DNA of 64,000 nt from Methylotuvimicrobium buryatense 5G (GCF_000341735.1 NZ_KB455575.1:1453422-1517421); one strand, 5' to 3'; positions 1 through 8,711 are shown, counted from the stretch's first letter. A program made the numbers and translations. The notes: generated by a model from the letters alone, not told the origin.

Positions 1-456
1 CCAGCCTCGGTACGCTATCCGCGCGGCAAAGGCCCGGGCGTGCCGGTCGATTGCACCATGACCGCGCTACCGATCGGCAAGGCCGAATTGCGCCATCAAG
101 GCGGTCGCATCGCGATTCTGGCGTTCGGCAGCCTGGTGGCTCCGTCGGTCGAGGCCGGCAAGCAACTCGGCGCGACCGTAGTCAACATGCGTTTCGTCAA
201 GCCGATCGATGAAGCATTGATTCTGGAACTGGCCAAGAGTCACGAAGTCATCGTCACGGTCGAGGAAAACGTCGTCGCCGGCGGCGCCGGCAGCGCAGTC
301 AACGAATTTCTGCAGGCGCAAAGAATCGTGATGCCGGTGCTCAACATCGGCCTGCCCGACGCCTTCATCGAACAAGGCACGCGCGAGGAATTGCTGAGTC
401 TGTGCGGCTTGGACTCACAAGGGATTCTGCAAGGCATCGAGCAGTTTTGCGGATAA
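1..456 (+). CDS. dxs: 1-deoxy-D-xylulose-5-phosphate synthase, C-terminal part
   Basis: The gene enters from the left edge and is open from base 1, so only the last 151 residues are seen. Dxs is a cytoplasmic thiamine-diphosphate enzyme that condenses pyruvate with glyceraldehyde 3-phosphate, the first step of the MEP isoprenoid pathway. The visible part is the C-terminal transketolase-type domain: RYPRGKGPG, then GRIAILAFGS, a VVNMRFVKPID segment, and the conserved VTVEENVVAGGAGSAVNEFL and LNIGLPDAFIEQG blocks typical of Dxs. It ends at the usual place for the family. It supplies isoprenoid precursors, which links it loosely to the hopanoid and sterol genes at 6.7-12 kb. Recognition is from family motifs and is secure; the catalytic N-terminal half lies outside the window. 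Confidence 0.95.
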   Translation, partial: PASVRYPRGKGPGVPVDCTMTALPIGKAELRHQGGRIAILAFGSLVAPSVEAGKQLGATVVNMRFVKPIDEALILELAKSHEVIVTVEENVVAGGAGSAVNEFLQAQRIVMPVLNIGLPDAFIEQGTREELLSLCGLDSQGILQGIEQFCG

Positions 457-482
457 TGCCGCAGTATCATGCCGGGGTTCGT

Positions 483-878
483 GCCCATACGCATCAAGCT
501 AAGGATGTCGCTAAAACTAACTTCCTGGCTTGCTCATGTTTCTTATAGGAACAAGTTCTCATTCGCCTAGGGCGATTAAAATCGCCCTTGTATTGAATTT
601 AGGTCGCTTCGAGGACTTCGATATAAGCCGTGGGTGTCGAGCGTCAGTGACTTCGAAAGTCGCGACGAAGGCGTCGCTCCCACAGAGGGTGACTAATGCA
701 CTGTGGGAGCGATCCCCAGATCGCGATTTCGAGGCCGAGAATGTCAAGTTACAATAAATGGCTTCGAGGTCACATTGTCTAAGATTGCAAAAGGGTAATA
801 CATGACTTATGTATAGCGATGAGTACGGAAATTGGGAAAGCGTACGGGTTGACCGTTTTAGCTTGATGCGCATGGGTT
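483..878. repeat. Family R interspersed repeat (MITE-like, REP-like core), copy 1
   Basis: An element of about 396 bp bounded by inverted ends of 18-19 bp: CCCATACGCATCAAGCT on the left, AGCTTGATGCGCATGGG on the right. A nearly identical copy lies in reverse orientation at 57598-57994. Inside are a palindrome at 569-588 (AGGGCGATT/AATCGCCCT) and a REP-like hairpin in which TCGCTCCCACAG pairs with CTGTGGGAGCGA. The arrangement fits a non-autonomous mobile element or a REP-derived repeat. No coding capacity is believed, although a frame stays open in both copies. Confidence 0.85.
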
Positions 879-1059
879 AGTGCCTCACCCCAGCCTATAC
901 TCCACTGTTTTGACAGTGTAGGTCGGGATGAAGCAACGCGGAATCCCAGAATAGAAAGCTCACGTTTTGGGTGAATCCATATCCTATGATTCGCAGAATA
1001 GTCTATTGAATTGACTTCCTATTTTTCATGATCTTCATGGTGAAATGCTATTTCTAGGT
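879..1059. other. Intergenic stretch with a short repeat-like remnant
   Basis: The segment lies between two repeats. Around 883-950 it has a hairpin-like text (ACTGTTTTGACAGT and flanks) that resembles decayed dispersed repeats common in gammaproteobacteria. No gene or clear promoter is seen. Confidence 0.3.
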
Positions 1060-1221
1060 TATACCCATCGCACTTCAAATTTCGGCATTGACGGATGGAG
1101 GCACCGAGGTGTTCGGCAAAGGCTTTGACAGCAGGGATGCTGTCACAGAGCCTACATGGACCTATTCACGGCGTCCTTTAACGGACACCCCGGCGCCGAA
1201 ATTTGACCAGCAAAGGGTATA
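1060..1221 (+). repeat. Family T interspersed repeat (TATA-ended MITE-like)
   Basis: A complete element starting TATACCCATCGCACTTCAAA and ending in CCAGCAAAGGGTATA, with imperfect inverted ends of about 26 bp. The core carries the variant hairpin TGACAGCA-GGGA-TGCTGTCA, followed by the module CCTACATGGAC...ATTCACGGCGTCC. It ends 19 nt past the stop of the minus-strand UPF0158 gene. Confidence 0.85.
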
Positions 1222-1240
1222 AAGAAAACGATACGCCCGA

Positions 1241-1666
1241 TCACCCCATCAGTTTTATATCATTATCCTCGCACCACTCGCGAATAGCCGCTTCGGCAGA
1301 CTCATTCTCGAATCGGTACCAATCGTCCAGGAGATTTTTGCTTTCCGCCCAATTCTTGAATCGCGAATAGGCTCCGCGCTTTCTGAACATATCCCGGACT
1401 TTTTCGCTTTCGGCTGGACAAAACTCAGCAACAAACGAACGAACCAATGAGTTGCCGAGATCAAGATCGTGCTTATGCGGCAAGCCGATATAGCGATCGG
1501 GGTCGTCCAGATCCTCGGGTAAATCCTCCGCATCATCAAAATCAAAATCACCTGGGCGGATATGAATTTTACCGGTTTCGCGCGACAAAAATGCTTCGCT
1601 ATCCAGGCTGGGATCTGCGCTGATAAATTCAATCGCCTCGATGATTTCAACAATTTTGACAGTCAT
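1241..1666 (-). CDS. UPF0158 family protein
   Basis: A 141-residue acidic soluble protein with no signal peptide or membrane segment. It resembles the uncharacterised UPF0158 family: an N-terminal IVEIIEAIEFI helix, an acidic centre (DFDFDDAEDLPEDLDDPDRYIGLP), the PHKHDLDLG segment and a C-terminal FKNWAESKNLLDDWYRFENE block. The start is set at the ATG at 1666 because AACGGAG lies just upstream of it; an upstream in-frame extension to 1744 has no such site. Its function is not known. It is followed by a family T repeat and lies downstream of a small hypothetical gene on the same strand, with a gap of about 120 bp, so co-transcription is possible but not shown. Confidence 0.8.
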   Translation of the reverse strand: MTVKIVEIIEAIEFISADPSLDSEAFLSRETGKIHIRPGDFDFDDAEDLPEDLDDPDRYIGLPHKHDLDLGNSLVRSFVAEFCPAESEKVRDMFRKRGAYSRFKNWAESKNLLDDWYRFENESAEAAIREWCEDNDIKLMG

Positions 1667-1788
1667 TGCTTGCTCCGTTTCAGTATTGTGGTCGCATATC
1701 AAATTTCGGTTTTCCGGGCGCTCACCCGACGCCCTGTCAGACACTCATCATTATCCATGACGAGCCGGGCGCCCCAACCTGCACAAAC

Positions 1789-2067
1789 TCAAAGCGCGCC
1801 CTGCCGCGATTCTTCGACGAGCGACTTCAGTCCTTGTAAAGCATCTTCGTCGCTGACCGCCGCAGACATTCGATGGTGCAGTTTTTCGGCATAACGCGCC
1901 GATGCCAGACCCGATTTAACCAAGCCGTATTCATGAACGAAAGCGTCGATTTCATACCAGTCCGCGTCGCTCATGACCGACTTTTCATTGCTTACGGCCG
2001 TGCGCGCCCAGCCATCGATATCGCCGCCGTATTTTTTATATAATTCGACCATTTCCAGAGTAATCAT
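1789..2067 (-). CDS. Hypothetical small protein
   Basis: A 92-residue soluble protein, not recognised as a named family. It begins MITLEMVELYKKYGGDIDGW and has a mixed, mainly helical composition without cysteine clusters, membrane segments or a signal peptide. Codon use matches its neighbours. The start at 2067 is preceded by a weak AAGGCA. It is divergent from soxY, with about 50 bp between the starts, so the two promoters must overlap or lie back to back. The pattern, length and isolation from other frames support a real gene; no function can be given. Confidence 0.65.
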   Translation of the reverse strand: MITLEMVELYKKYGGDIDGWARTAVSNEKSVMSDADWYEIDAFVHEYGLVKSGLASARYAEKLHHRMSAAVSDEDALQGLKSLVEESRQGAL

Positions 2068-2120
2068 ATTTTGCCTTTATCGGATAGAATAGCCCTATTC
2101 GACTTTATTTTAACGAAATC

Positions 2121-2570
2121 ATGTCCAATTCTCGAAGAACATTTTTGATACAATCGGTGATCGCCTGTAGCGGTGTAATCGCACCTCGGCTTGCGTTCGC
2201 GGATTGGGCCGAGGACCACTTCGCTCCCGGCAAGCTCGATCGAACGCTGGATCGATTGTACGCCGACGCGACCATCGTCGAATCGGATGCGATCGCGCTC
2301 AAATTGCCGCTAATCGCAGAAGACGGCGCTGTCGTACCCATCACGGTATCGAGCACGCTGGGCAATGTCGAAAGCATCGCGATTCTGGTCGAAAAGAACC
2401 CGGTGCCTCTGGCCGCTATTTTCAATATCGCGCCGGAAACCGAGCCGTTCGTCTCGGCTCATCTAAAAATGGCCGAAACCTGCGATGTGATCGCGGTCGT
2501 CAAATCGGGCGAAACGCTTTACAGCGCGCGCCAACAAGTCAAAGTTACGATCGGCGGATGCGGTGGCTAA
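2121..2570 (+). CDS. soxY: SoxY, thiosulfate-oxidation carrier subunit
   Basis: A 149-residue periplasmic protein that, with SoxZ, carries sulfur intermediates as covalent adducts during thiosulfate oxidation. The decisive feature is the C-terminal swinging arm ending in GGCGG, whose cysteine (C147) is the sulfur carrier. The N-terminus has a twin-arginine signal (SRRTFL, residues 4-9) followed by a hydrophobic stretch and a likely cleavage after AFA, in keeping with Tat export of SoxYZ. The body shows the SoxY immunoglobulin-like fold segments around LKLPLIAEDGAVVPITV. It starts an operon soxY-soxZ-soxA-moeA with overlaps or single-base gaps. Confidence 0.93.
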   Translation: MSNSRRTFLIQSVIACSGVIAPRLAFADWAEDHFAPGKLDRTLDRLYADATIVESDAIALKLPLIAEDGAVVPITVSSTLGNVESIAILVEKNPVPLAAIFNIAPETEPFVSAHLKMAETCDVIAVVKSGETLYSARQQVKVTIGGCGG

Positions 2571-2571
2571 G

Positions 2572-2892
2572 ATGGCAAACACGAAAATTCGCATCAAGCG
2601 CAAAGACGACACGACCGAACTCAAAATCCTGATCGCACACCCGATGGAACACGGCCGCAACCGGGACCCCGAAACGCAGGAATTGATTCCAGCGCATTTC
2701 ATCAAAACGTTGACCGTTCGCCATAACGACAAAACGGTAATCACCGCCCGGATGGCCGGCAGCATCTCAAAGAATCCATATTTCGCTTTTGTGTTGAACG
2801 ACATCGAAATAGGCGACCTGATTCGAGTCGATTGGACCGATAACCGGGGACTCACCGGCAGCGCCGAGCAAATCTTGACCGATCCGTCATGA
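2572..2892 (+). CDS. soxZ: SoxZ, thiosulfate-oxidation carrier partner
   Basis: A 106-residue partner of SoxY. It forms the SoxYZ heterodimer and has no signal of its own, so it is expected to be co-exported with SoxY. Family segments: IRIKRKDDTTELKILIAHPMEHGR, then FIKTLTVRHNDKTVITARM, SISKNPYFAF and DLIRVDWTDNRG. The ATG at 2572 is preferred to the GTG at 2563, because it lies one base after the soxY stop and gives the usual SoxZ N-terminus; no strong separate ribosome site is seen, suggesting translational coupling. It overlaps soxA by 4 bases (ATGA). Confidence 0.93.
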   Translation: MANTKIRIKRKDDTTELKILIAHPMEHGRNRDPETQELIPAHFIKTLTVRHNDKTVITARMAGSISKNPYFAFVLNDIEIGDLIRVDWTDNRGLTGSAEQILTDPS

Positions 2893-3725
2893 CCAAAACC
2901 GTACTGTTTGCCGGCGCCCTGCTCATCTGCGGTTTTGCCGATTCGACACATGCAAGTCCTGAACAGGACCGAAGCGCCTTCGTCGAACATTATCGAAAGC
3001 TTTTTCCGACGTTGTCGCTTCAAGATTACGCCGACGGCGTTTACGCGATCGATCCGAATGCGCGCGAATCCTGGCGAGCGATCGAGGAGTTTCCGCCTTA
3101 CGAATGGGCGATCGAAGAAGGCAAAACCCTATTCAACACCCCTTTCGGCAACGGCGCACATTATGCCGATTGCCTGCCGGAACGAGGAGTCGGAATCGCG
3201 CAGCTTTATCCGGTTTGGAACGGTGAAAGCGGCGAAGTCGTCACGCTTGCGAAAGCCCTGAACGACTGCCGGCAACGAAACGATGAAGCCCCTCTTCCTT
3301 ATCAGAAAGGCGAAATCGCCTCACTGCTCGCCTATCTGGCCTACACCAGCCGAGGAAAAACCATCGCGATCGAAATCCCCGCTTCCGACCCGCGCGCATT
3401 GGCCGCTTATGAAGCCGGCAAGGACTATTATTACCGGCGGCAAGGTCAATTGAATTTCGCCTGCGCGACCTGTCATGTGCAAAACGCCGGCAAACTGCTG
3501 CGTTCCGAATTGTTGAGCCCGTCGTTGGGCCATACCAGCCATTGGCCGGTGTATCGTCTCAAATGGGGCGAAACCGGCACATTGCACCGGCGTTTTTCAG
3601 AATGCCTCAAACAAATTAGAGCAGAATCTCCCGGCGCGCAGAGCGAAGAATTTCGTAATCTCGAATACTTTTTAAGCACAATGAGCAACGGCATTCCGAT
3701 TAACGGCCCGAGTATCCGCAAATGA
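2889..3725 (+). CDS. soxA: SoxA, c-type cytochrome of the Sox complex
   Basis: A 278-residue exported cytochrome with a signal peptide of about 22 residues (FAGALLICGF core). With SoxX it normally forms the SoxAX enzyme that attaches thiosulfate to the SoxY cysteine. One heme site is visible, CATCH at 192-196, and the cysteine near RFSECL (C239) matches the active-site persulfide ligand of SoxA. Two cysteines at 95 and 127 stand where two-heme SoxA proteins carry their other heme, so this is the single-heme type. No soxX lies in the operon, which is odd because SoxA is normally a SoxAX subunit. The moeA start overlaps its stop by 4 bases. Confidence 0.92.
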   Translation: MTKTVLFAGALLICGFADSTHASPEQDRSAFVEHYRKLFPTLSLQDYADGVYAIDPNARESWRAIEEFPPYEWAIEEGKTLFNTPFGNGAHYADCLPERGVGIAQLYPVWNGESGEVVTLAKALNDCRQRNDEAPLPYQKGEIASLLAYLAYTSRGKTIAIEIPASDPRALAAYEAGKDYYYRRQGQLNFACATCHVQNAGKLLRSELLSPSLGHTSHWPVYRLKWGETGTLHRRFSECLKQIRAESPGAQSEEFRNLEYFLSTMSNGIPINGPSIRK

Positions 3726-4981
3726 TTCACACCCAACCGAGTTGCACCGACATTTTCGAATCGGGGCTGATGCCTTGCGAAGAGGCGCTGTCCCGTATTT
3801 TAAACAATCTACCTGCAATCGAAGGCTACCAAAGGTTACCGATCGAAAAAGCGCGCGGTCGAGTCTTGCATGAAACCGTCGTATCGGCGTCGAATGTTCC
3901 GCCGCACACCAATTCGGCGGTCGACGGTTACGCGCTGCACAGTTCCGATCTTCCTGATCAAGGCATCGCTCGTCTAGCCGTTAAAGGCATTGCCTTGGCC
4001 GGAGAACCCTTTCGCGGCAGCATCGAAAAAGGAACTTGTCTGCGCATCATGACCGGCGCCGCGATGCCGGAAGCGCTCGATACCGTGATCATGCAAGAGC
4101 ATGCCGAAATTAAGGACGGTTTCATCACAATAGACTCCCGGCATAAGGCCGGCCAAAACGTTCGCCGCGCCGGGGAGGACATCAAACAAGGCGAAACCGT
4201 ATTGGCTTCCGGTAAACTGCTGACTCCGCCCGATATCGGCTTGCTTGCTTCCCTGGGCATTTGCGAAATCAACGTCAAACGCAAATTGACCGTCGCGATC
4301 GCATCGACCGGCAACGAAATCGTCGCGCCGCATCAAATTCCGACCGAAGCAGGCATTTTCGACAGTAACCGCTACAGCTTGTTCGCGGCATTGGACAGAT
4401 CCGACATCGAGATCATCGATCTCGGCATCATCGAAGACGATGCCGAAGTGCTTTTGCAGCGCTTTAATGAGGCGGGCCGCCATGCCGACGTGATTATTTC
4501 GACCGGCGGCGTCTCGGTCGGCGAAGCCGATTTTACGAAGACGGCTTTGAAAAATTCCGGACAAGTCGATTTTTGGAAAGTCGCGATCAAACCGGGCCGG
4601 CCGCTTGCATTCGGGCGCATAGACAATGCCGCCTTCTTCGGGCTGCCGGGGAATCCGGTTGCCGTGCTGGTGACTTTTTATTTTTTTGTGCTGCCGGCTT
4701 TGGAAAAAATGCTCGGCATCGTCGACAAGCCGATAGCCCCGACCTTAACGGCAAGAACGACCGAAAATTTACGCAAAAAACCGGGCCGAACCGAAATCCA
4801 ACGCGGTATTGTCAGCCGCGACGAAAACGGCGACTGGATCGTCAAGACGACCGGCAAACAAGGCTCGGGCATTTTGATGTCGATGAGCAAAGCCAATGCG
4901 TTTATTATTTTGAATCATCAAGATACATCAAAATCCGCCGGCGATTGGGTTACCGTAATGCCCTTTTGCGGCATGTTTTAA
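3722..4981 (+). CDS. moeA: Molybdopterin molybdenumtransferase MoeA
   Basis: A 419-residue cytoplasmic enzyme that inserts molybdate into adenylated molybdopterin, the last step of molybdenum cofactor assembly. Motifs in order: NSAVDGYAL near residue 62, IMTGAAMPEALDTVIMQE, the GQNVRRAGEDI region, STGGVSVGEADF around 260, KPGRPLAFG and FFGLPGNPVAVLVTF. Length and domain order are normal for MoeA. It overlaps soxA by 4 bases, so it is co-transcribed with the Sox genes. That suggests demand for molybdenum cofactor alongside sulfur oxidation, as for a sulfite-oxidising SoxCD or SorAB enzyme, but no such gene is in the window. A moeB-like gene lies separately at 27866. Confidence 0.93.
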   Translation: MIHTQPSCTDIFESGLMPCEEALSRILNNLPAIEGYQRLPIEKARGRVLHETVVSASNVPPHTNSAVDGYALHSSDLPDQGIARLAVKGIALAGEPFRGSIEKGTCLRIMTGAAMPEALDTVIMQEHAEIKDGFITIDSRHKAGQNVRRAGEDIKQGETVLASGKLLTPPDIGLLASLGICEINVKRKLTVAIASTGNEIVAPHQIPTEAGIFDSNRYSLFAALDRSDIEIIDLGIIEDDAEVLLQRFNEAGRHADVIISTGGVSVGEADFTKTALKNSGQVDFWKVAIKPGRPLAFGRIDNAAFFGLPGNPVAVLVTFYFFVLPALEKMLGIVDKPIAPTLTARTTENLRKKPGRTEIQRGIVSRDENGDWIVKTTGKQGSGILMSMSKANAFIILNHQDTSKSAGDWVTVMPFCGMF

Positions 4982-5144
4982 CCCCTCTCAATAAATTATT
5001 AGATATTTAATGTCAATTCTGTTAGATTTGCATTTGACTTTCATCTGAACGCATGCTATGTCACAGGATCTCATGACAACTCAGCTTTTCTGTTGTCACG
5101 GCAAATGGACACAACCAAAAATTATTACAATAAAGGGGGTAGCT

Positions 5145-6473
5145 ATGATTACCGACGAAATCATGATCACCATGGCCGCTACACTGTCGACCACATTGGT
5201 TATTATGCTTCTGGCTATAAGAAACACCGTACATAAAAAACGACTCAGAAGAAGCCTTGATTGGCTCGAAACCGCCAAACATTCGAAATACGATACCGCT
5301 CATTTTCAAGCACTAAAAAACGATATCGACCCTACTTACATCTATAGCGGCAATTCAAGTACATCAACTTTTAAGTTATCGCTGAAAATTTCCTTCGGCA
5401 TTGCCGTGTTATTGGGATTTTCTTGGTGGACTTTTCAGTTATTCACGAAAGGCGTATTAATCTGGGCTGCGGTTTCAGGTTTATTTGCCGTCATCGGCTT
5501 GATATTGCCTTTTCTGATATGGCGAGAGGTTAAACAACGGGAAGAAATCAAAAGCCGGGCAGGACGGACACTCAAGCAAATTGAAAAAAACCTCAAGCAA
5601 TCTCACTCTGAAATATCGGAACAAAGCCGAAAACCCGCCGCATCCACGGTATCAATAATTGAAAGTGCTCCGGTTACAGACACTACAATACGGGTTGAAC
5701 AAAAGATTCCGATTCCCGAAGATTCGGTCTTGAGACGTCATGTGTTGACGCAACTACGCACCGAAGTCGAAGAGTCGTTATTTCCGCGCCCGGCCGATTG
5801 CGTATTGCTGCGACACTATGAACAATTGGGCGAATCCGAAGTGAAAAATCGCTTACTTAATCCGGAAGCCTTACAACATTTCAAATTTATCGATGGCATC
5901 GAAATACCCGACGCTGCCGCGTCTACTTCGATTATCGACGTAAAGGAAAAATCAAGTCCAATCGAACTCGCAATCGTCGGCACGCCAAGCAAATCCGACT
6001 CTAAGCACGAAGTCCCCGAGGATAGCGTATTGAGAAGAGACTGGTTGACACAACTACGTAGCGAAATCGAAGCGTCGCTGTTTCCGCGTCCGACCGATTG
6101 CGTATTGCTGCGACACTATGAACAATTGGTCGAATCCGAATTGGAAAACCGCCTAGTCAACCCGGAAGATTTATCTCTGTTTAAATTCATCGAAGGCCGG
6201 GAATCGGCGCTTGATTCTTCCGCGCCCTCGAAACCCAAACGCATTGATACGCTAATTAATAAGCCTGCTTCCAAAGCAAAAAACGAACCTGAACAAATCA
6301 CAATCCCTGAGGATTCCGTTTTACAACGTCATTTTATAAGCCAATTACGAAGCGAAATCGAAACCGAAGTCTATCCGCGTCCGACAGAGGCAACTCTGCA
6401 ACGCCATTACGATCAACTCATCGAAGCGGAATTAGCTTCGCATTTGAAATGGAACACAAATTGGATCCGGTAG
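5145..6473 (+). CDS. Membrane protein with three tandem ~100-residue repeats, function unknown
   Basis: A 442-residue protein, not assigned to a family. The ATG at 5145 is chosen because a strong AAAGGGGG precedes it and a membrane segment follows at once. Predicted membrane segments lie near residues 5-23, 85-105 and 108-128; the rest is hydrophilic. From residue about 190 the same unit occurs three times, beginning IPEDSVLRRH, VPEDSVLRRD and IPEDSVLQRH at residues about 190, 290 and 387. Each unit contains LRxExExxxxPRP and LxRHYxQLxExEL. Units 1 and 2 are exactly 300 bases apart and nearly identical at DNA level over the PRPxDCVLLRHYEQL part, so the duplication looks recent. The third unit is shortened at its end. 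It is monocistronic and is followed by a strong hairpin. Confidence 0.75.
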   Translation: MITDEIMITMAATLSTTLVIMLLAIRNTVHKKRLRRSLDWLETAKHSKYDTAHFQALKNDIDPTYIYSGNSSTSTFKLSLKISFGIAVLLGFSWWTFQLFTKGVLIWAAVSGLFAVIGLILPFLIWREVKQREEIKSRAGRTLKQIEKNLKQSHSEISEQSRKPAASTVSIIESAPVTDTTIRVEQKIPIPEDSVLRRHVLTQLRTEVEESLFPRPADCVLLRHYEQLGESEVKNRLLNPEALQHFKFIDGIEIPDAAASTSIIDVKEKSSPIELAIVGTPSKSDSKHEVPEDSVLRRDWLTQLRSEIEASLFPRPTDCVLLRHYEQLVESELENRLVNPEDLSLFKFIEGRESALDSSAPSKPKRIDTLINKPASKAKNEPEQITIPEDSVLQRHFISQLRSEIETEVYPRPTEATLQRHYDQLIEAELASHLKWNTNWIR

Positions 6474-6503
6474 CTCCATTATTATTCCTTTCAAAACATT
6501 AGG

Positions 6504-6534
6504 CCGGTAGAGACAGTCGACTCGTCTCTACCGG
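6504..6534 (+). terminator. Strong hairpin after the triple-repeat gene
   Basis: A perfect 11-bp stem, CCGGTAGAGAC with GTCTCTACCGG, and a 9-base loop, 30 bases past the stop. No T-run follows, because the TATA end of a family T repeat starts at once. It could terminate transcription from either side or protect the 3' end. Confidence 0.5.
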
Positions 6535-6536
6535 TA

Positions 6537-6692
6537 TATACCATCGCAGATCAAAATGCGGCACCAGGGTGCCCGTCAAAGGACGCCGTAAATACGTCCA
6601 TGGCTCTATGCCAGCTCCATGCTGGCAAAGCCTTTGCCGAACACCCCGGCGCCTCCTTGAGTGCAGTCGAAATTTGATGTGCGCAAGGTATA
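6537..6692 (-). repeat. Family T interspersed repeat
   Basis: A complete copy in reverse orientation, from TATACCATCGCAGATCAAAA to GTGCGCAAGGTATA. The core has the GCCAGCTCCATGCTGGC hairpin variant. It lies between convergent genes, 50 nt from the hpnR stop. Confidence 0.85.
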
Positions 6693-6742
6693 TCTGTCAA
6701 ACCGATAAAGCAAACAATTTCCATATTATGAAACGAGTCTCG

Positions 6743-8302
6743 TTAAGACTCGCTCAAGGCGCCCCGGCTTTCATCGACGAATTTTTCGGTATCGTCATCC
6801 AACTGCCGACTCGTCCGCCCTAACGGCTCGTGAACATACAGCGACTTAGATAACGCCTTGGCGCTGGAAAATTTAGCGTCTTTAACCGGCGGCTTCATTT
6901 GATATTTAACCGGCATTTGATGGTCGGCCAATTGCAATGCCGGATTGAATACTTTATCGAATTTAAACAGATTCTTCGCAAAGTTCGTTTGACCGCGCAT
7001 TAAATTGCCGACCAAAACCTTCGTCACATCGCGCATAGCCGCCCACCCCATGTGCTTAGTAAACATCACACGCTGAGTTTCGACCAATTCCGCGTAAAAC
7101 TCCTCTATCGGTAAACGCGTCGGCAACACCGCATGTTGAATATCGAACAATCGATAATCGCGGGTCGTCAAATTACGCGACTCGGTCAGCCAACTTTCGG
7201 TTCCCGGATAAGGCGTATTGACGCTGATATTAACGATTTCAGGAACTTCTTTACACCATTCCCTGACCACACGGAAACGCTCGTGGTCCCAGTCGGTATC
7301 GGCAATGATGTTGATCGCGACATTGATACCCAGAGTCCGCGCAAACTCTAAAGCCTCGAAATTACGACTCAAATCAATACGTTTACGATATTTTTCGAGC
7401 CCGTCCTGATCGATCGACTCGATACCCAAGAACATGTAGCTCATCCCAAGCTCCTTCCAGAACTTGAAGACGTCTTTGTTACGCAGCAAAACATCACCGC
7501 GCGTTTCCAGATAATATTCTTTCTTAATGCCTTTCCGAGCCAAGGCCTCGCCGATTTCGAAGCCCATTTTTTCTTGAATAAATGCGACATCGTCGACAAT
7601 GAAAATACCGGGCTCGCGAATTTTTTCCATTTCTTCGACAACTTTATCGGGACTCATCACGCGATAACTTCGTCCATAGAATGTCCAAGCACTGCAGAAC
7701 GAACAGTCCCACGGGCAACCTCGGGAAAATTCGATCGACGCACAAGGATCGAGCGTACCGAGAAAATATTTATTACGATGTCGGACTAAGTCGCGAGCCG
7801 GCGCAAGATTGTCAAGATCAGGGATAAACGTCGGCTGTCCGCCCTCGCCTTTCATCGTCACCACACCGGGCACGTCATGAACGTTTTCTCTATCTTCTTT
7901 AATAGCTTGTAATAACAAAGGAAGACCCGACTCGCCCTCCCCTTTGAGAATAGCATCAAGACTGCCTTCGCCGTGTTCCAATAATTCTTCGGCGGTAAAC
8001 GACGCACTATGCCCGCCGATAAAGACAAAACTCTTCGGCAAACGAGCTTTCACGGCTTTGACGAGATCGATGACCTCGGGAACATTGGCCAAATAATTCA
8101 ACGAGAAACCAACGATATCGGGTTGCCAATCGTCCATTAACCGAAATAAATCTTGATGAGACTCTACTTGCAAGTCGATCAACCGTGTATCGTAACCTTG
8201 CCGCCGGGCCGTTTCGGCAACTTGTTCCAACCCAAGCGGTTCAAGGCGTAAAAACACCTTGGTATACATCAGCGGGCTAGGATGAACAGCAAGAAATTTC
8301 AT
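6743..8302 (-). CDS. hpnR: Hopanoid C-3 methylase (B12-binding radical SAM)
   Basis: A 519-residue protein with an N-terminal cobalamin-binding domain (about residues 1-150, with VGFSLNY and FIGGHSASF) and a radical SAM core whose cluster motif is RGCPWDCSFC (CxxxCxxC). HpnR of Methylococcus is known to methylate hopanoids at C-3, a lipid feature of aerobic methanotrophs. The start MKFLAVHPSPLMYTKVFLRL and the C-terminal region after the radical SAM barrel fit that family and its length. A good AAGGAG precedes the ATG. Identification as HpnR is from overall resemblance; another B12-radical SAM methyltransferase of the same clan is the main alternative. It is divergent from the unknown gene at 8712, and no other hopanoid gene is adjacent. 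Confidence 0.85.
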   Translation of the reverse strand: MKFLAVHPSPLMYTKVFLRLEPLGLEQVAETARRQGYDTRLIDLQVESHQDLFRLMDDWQPDIVGFSLNYLANVPEVIDLVKAVKARLPKSFVFIGGHSASFTAEELLEHGEGSLDAILKGEGESGLPLLLQAIKEDRENVHDVPGVVTMKGEGGQPTFIPDLDNLAPARDLVRHRNKYFLGTLDPCASIEFSRGCPWDCSFCSAWTFYGRSYRVMSPDKVVEEMEKIREPGIFIVDDVAFIQEKMGFEIGEALARKGIKKEYYLETRGDVLLRNKDVFKFWKELGMSYMFLGIESIDQDGLEKYRKRIDLSRNFEALEFARTLGINVAINIIADTDWDHERFRVVREWCKEVPEIVNISVNTPYPGTESWLTESRNLTTRDYRLFDIQHAVLPTRLPIEEFYAELVETQRVMFTKHMGWAAMRDVTKVLVGNLMRGQTNFAKNLFKFDKVFNPALQLADHQMPVKYQMKPPVKDAKFSSAKALSKSLYVHEPLGRTSRQLDDDTEKFVDESRGALSES

Positions 8303-8517
8303 GTTTTCGACTCCTTATCAGACCATTGTATTCGTAATAATTTGTACAAAACTTCCAAAAATAGTATCGACTCACTATAAAAAAACTTACTATAACGGTC
8401 AAATTTATTTAGGATTTCGTGAGAAATAACTTTTTTGGAGCCATGAGTTTTGTAGCGCATCAAGCTAAAAACGACCAACCCGCATCACGCTCTTTCCCAA
8501 GCTCCAGCTCTCATCGC
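8303..8517. other. Divergent intergenic region upstream of hpnR
   Basis: Holds the hpnR promoter side, which is A/T-rich. Around 8455-8520 there is a decayed fragment of family R (GCGCATCAAGCT and the CTCATCGCTAT end). No gene is seen. Confidence 0.4.
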
Positions 8518-8598
8518 TATATACCTTTCGCACTTCAAATTTAGGGATGGGCCTTTGACGGACGCCCCTGCGCCGATTTTTGATAAACGAAGGGTATA
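8518..8598 (+). repeat. Family T repeat, internally deleted (81 bp), with a second remnant beside it
   Basis: Both TATA ends are kept (TATACCTTTCGCACTTCAAA and ACGAAGGGTATA), but almost all of the core is gone, leaving little more than the inverted ends. A further right-end fragment lies at about 8636-8680 (GACGCCGAAATACGG...AAAGGGTAT). Confidence 0.75.
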
Positions 8599-8711
8599 AT
8601 AATTTGCCCCGCGCCTAACTTCTTGACACTTAATAATGGCGTTGACAGCCCCGACGCCGAAATACGGCTAGCAAAGGGTATCTTTTAAATTGGCGAATTC
8701 AAAACTTTTTA

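Noticed and set aside
559-873. Minus-strand open frame with a 104-residue product almost identical to one at 57603-57917
   Set aside because: The frames lie wholly in the two copies of repeat family R; conservation follows from the repeat and the product is low in family features.
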